Shown piece by piece: positions 8,483 to 10,437 of a stretch of DNA of 10,437 bases. The translations under genes were made by a program, and so were the position numbers. Origin of the DNA: Alistipes sp. (lineage in GTDB: Bacteria; Bacteroidota; Bacteroidia; Bacteroidales; Rikenellaceae). The stretch is taken from contig JAHHQK010000057.1 in NCBI GenBank assembly GCA_020026435.1, positions 1 through 10,437 on the forward strand, read 5' to 3'. A model generated the notes under the pieces. It saw nothing but the letters and a program-made list of their open reading frames with translations. It was not told where the DNA came from and did no database searches. How positions within the stretch are numbered: position 1 is the first letter of the stretch; the number at the start of each line of letters is the position of its first letter.

Positions 8483-9172
8483 ATGAGCTGTTTCTTAACC
8501 AATTCCTCTCTTGGAAAGAAGTTGGTGATGAGCGTGTCGGGAGCATTTCTCGTGCTTTTCATCCTCTTCCACATGTCGATGAACGTCACGGCGATCATCA
8601 GTCCTAAGGGATACAACATGATCTGCGAATTCCTGGGCGCCAACTGGTATGCCCTGGTCGGCACGGCAGTGCTCGCATTGGGCGTGTTGGTCCACTTCAT
8701 CTACGCGCTGATCCTCACGGCCAACAACTACAAGGCCCGCGGTTCGCAGCGTTATGCCGTCACCGTCAAGGAGCCCGGTGTGAGCTGGGCCTCGAAGAAT
8801 ATGCTGGTGCTGGGCTTCATCGTCCTGGTCGGCATGTTCCTCCACCTGTACAACTTCTGGGCTAAAATGCAGCTCGTCGAGCTGATGGGCGAGCACGCCA
8901 ACTCGCTGGGCTTCGGTCCCGCCGACGGTGCTTCGCTGATCGCCTACACCTTCAGCCAGTGGTACTACGTGGTGATCTACCTCGTATGGTTCGCCGCCCT
9001 GTGGTTCCACCTCACGCACGGCGTATGGTCGATGTTCCAGACCGTGGGTTGGGCCAACGATACGTGGTATCCGCGTCTGAAGTGTCTGGCCAATGTGGTC
9101 GCTACCCTCATTTTCCTCGGTTTTGCCGCCGTGGTTCTCGTTTACTTCTTCTGCCCCTGCTGCCTGCAGTAG
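8483..9172 (+). CDS. sdhC: Succinate dehydrogenase/fumarate reductase cytochrome b subunit (b558 family)
   Basis: This 229-residue protein is the membrane anchor and quinone-reactive subunit of complex II. It shows five hydrophobic helices, at about residues 13-34, 56-80, 105-126, 160-182 and 205-224, as in the single-polypeptide di-haem cytochrome b of Wolinella and Bacillus type enzymes. Histidines that can serve as haem ligands lie in or near the helices: H30, H71, H121, H176 and H179. The frame stays open far upstream, but the predicted promoter is inside that extension, so a later start is needed. ATG 8483 gives the family-like N-terminus MSCFLTNSSLGKKLVMSVSG and follows an A-rich leader; ATG 8423 would add 20 unlikely residues. 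It is followed after 46 nt by the flavoprotein gene. In anaerobic Bacteroidales the complex generally works as a menaquinol:fumarate reductase; direction here is inference. Confidence 0.95.
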   Translation: MSCFLTNSSLGKKLVMSVSGAFLVLFILFHMSMNVTAIISPKGYNMICEFLGANWYALVGTAVLALGVLVHFIYALILTANNYKARGSQRYAVTVKEPGVSWASKNMLVLGFIVLVGMFLHLYNFWAKMQLVELMGEHANSLGFGPADGASLIAYTFSQWYYVVIYLVWFAALWFHLTHGVWSMFQTVGWANDTWYPRLKCLANVVATLIFLGFAAVVLVYFFCPCCLQ

Positions 9173-9218
9173 TGTGTGGAGTCGACAATCTATTCATGAA
9201 CAATAAATCACACAAGAT

Positions 9219-10437
9219 ATGGCTTTCAAATTAGATGCTAAAATTCCCGCCGGCGCGCTGGAAGACAAGTGGAGCAACCATAAAGCGGCCATCAAGGTCG
9301 TCAGCCCTGCCAACAAGCGTAAGTTGGACATCATCATCATCGGTACCGGACTGGGCGGTGCTTCCGCCGCTGCGTCGCTCGGTGAGTTGGGCTACAATGT
9401 AAAGGTATTCTGCATCCAGGACTCGCCCCGTCGTGCGCACTCGATCGCGGCTCAGGGCGGTATCAATGCAGCCAAGAACTACCAGAACGATAACGACTCG
9501 GTTTACCGTCTGTTCTACGATACGATCAAGGGTGGCGACTACCGCGCCCGCGAGGCCAACGTTTACCGTATGGCCGAGGTGTCGAATGCGATCATCGACC
9601 AGTGCGTCGCTCAGGGCGTGCCTTTTGCCCGCGAGTACGGCGGTCTTTTGGCCAACCGTTCGTTCGGTGGTGCCCAGGTATCGCGTACGTTCTATGCCCG
9701 CGGCCAGACGGGTCAGCAGCTGCTGCTGGGTGCCTATGCCGCTCTGAACAAGGAGATTGCCGCCGGTTCGGTGAAGAGCTACCCGCGTCACGAGATGCTG
9801 GACATCGTTGTTGAGAACGGCGAGGCCCGCGGTATCATCGCCCGCAACCTGGTGACCGGTGAGATCGAGCGTCACGGTGCCCACGCCGTTGTCATCGCAA
9901 CGGGCGGTTACGGTAACGTATTCTTCCTGTCGACCAACGCCATGGCATCGAACGGTTCGGCCGCATTCCAGTGCTACCGCAAGGGTGCCGGCTTTGCCAA
10001 CCCCTGCTTCACACAGATCCACCCGACGTGTATCCCCGTTCACGGAACGCAGCAGTCGAAGCTGACGCTGATGTCGGAGTCGTTGCGTAACGACGGCCGT
10101 ATCTGGGTTCCCAAGAAGCTGGAGGACGTGAAGGCCATCCGCGCCGGCAAGAAAAAGCCGTCGGATATCGCCGAGGAGGACCGCGACTACTACTTGGAGC
10201 GTCGCTACCCGGCCTTCGGTAACCTCGTTCCTCGTGACGTGGCTTCGCGTGCCGCCAAGGAGCGTTGCGATGCCGGTTTCGGTGTCAACGAGACGGGTCT
10301 GGCCGTTTACCTGGACTTCAAGACCGCCATTGCCCGCCTGGGTAAGGAGGTGATCAAGAAGCGCTACGGCAACCTGTTCGATATGTATGAGGAGATCACC
10401 GACGTCAGCCCCTACGAGCAGCCGATGCAGATCTTCC
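9219..10437 (+). CDS. sdhA: Succinate dehydrogenase/fumarate reductase flavoprotein subunit, 5' part
   Basis: The catalytic FAD subunit interconverts succinate and fumarate and passes electrons through the iron-sulfur subunit to the cytochrome b. The frame starts at ATG 9219 and is still open at the window edge, giving 406 residues of a family that is usually about 640-650 long in this phylum. Visible features are the FAD-binding IIIIGTGLGGASAA (38-51), the HSIAAQGGINAAKN segment with H74 as the covalent FAD attachment site, SFGGAQVSRTF (148-158), the second FAD-contact ATGGYGNVF (227-235), the substrate-site segment IHPT (267-270), LMSESLRNDG (284-293) and LVPRDVASRAAKE (336-348), whose Arg 339 is in the position of the proton-transfer arginine. 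The 46-nt gap behind the cytochrome b gene indicates one operon, and an iron-sulfur subunit gene is expected just beyond the window. Confidence 0.97.
   Translation, partial: MAFKLDAKIPAGALEDKWSNHKAAIKVVSPANKRKLDIIIIGTGLGGASAAASLGELGYNVKVFCIQDSPRRAHSIAAQGGINAAKNYQNDNDSVYRLFYDTIKGGDYRAREANVYRMAEVSNAIIDQCVAQGVPFAREYGGLLANRSFGGAQVSRTFYARGQTGQQLLLGAYAALNKEIAAGSVKSYPRHEMLDIVVENGEARGIIARNLVTGEIERHGAHAVVIATGGYGNVFFLSTNAMASNGSAAFQCYRKGAGFANPCFTQIHPTCIPVHGTQQSKLTLMSESLRNDGRIWVPKKLEDVKAIRAGKKKPSDIAEEDRDYYLERRYPAFGNLVPRDVASRAAKERCDAGFGVNETGLAVYLDFKTAIARLGKEVIKKRYGNLFDMYEEITDVSPYEQPMQIF

Noticed and set aside
9231..10043. A 270-residue open frame on the - strand opposite the flavoprotein gene
   Set aside because: The + strand codes for a clear flavoprotein with FAD and substrate motifs, so the antisense frame is a shadow.

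Overview
The window looks like chromosomal DNA from a member of the Bacteroidales, most likely an Alistipes-like gut anaerobe; the genus is an inference. Two promoters match the Bacteroidetes primary-sigma pattern (TTTG, 19 nt, TAnnTTTG), starts lack strong Shine-Dalgarno sequences, core genes are GC-rich, and a five-helix cytochrome b gene sits directly before the flavoprotein gene of a succinate dehydrogenase/fumarate reductase, as is common in this phylum.

The left half (1-5133, + strand) is a type I restriction-modification operon: the 3' end of hsdM, a complete two-domain hsdS, an unrecognised 186-residue protein with one N-terminal membrane segment, and a complete hsdR with intact nuclease and helicase motifs. 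HsdM and HsdS would form the methyltransferase; HsdR adds ATP-driven translocation and cleavage. The two recognition domains of hsdS and the whole 186-residue gene are clearly more AT-rich than the conserved hsdS segments and hsdR, which suggests exchange of parts. Nothing visible is broken.

The junction (5134-5399) holds three GGGAAC-type repeats, a perfect 13-bp hairpin that could terminate transcription from both sides, a tRNA-Leu(CAA) gene on the - strand and its consensus promoter. The restriction operon lies against the 3' end of the tRNA, the usual arrangement for an island integrated at a tRNA gene. No integrase or second att copy is in view.

The right half is core genome. On the - strand are uvrC (excinuclease subunit C) and, upstream of it, a 5-formyltetrahydrofolate cyclo-ligase gene, separated by a 500-nt spacer with hairpins, G-runs and no convincing gene. 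Diverging from the cyclo-ligase gene on the + strand is the sdh/frd operon: a good promoter, a long GC-rich leader, the di-haem cytochrome b subunit and the flavoprotein subunit, which runs off the right edge. These subunits, with an iron-sulfur subunit expected just beyond, would couple menaquinol oxidation to fumarate reduction, or the reverse reaction, at the inner membrane.

The least explained items are the membrane-anchored gene inside the restriction operon, the repeat cluster beside tRNA-Leu, and the uvrC-side spacer.
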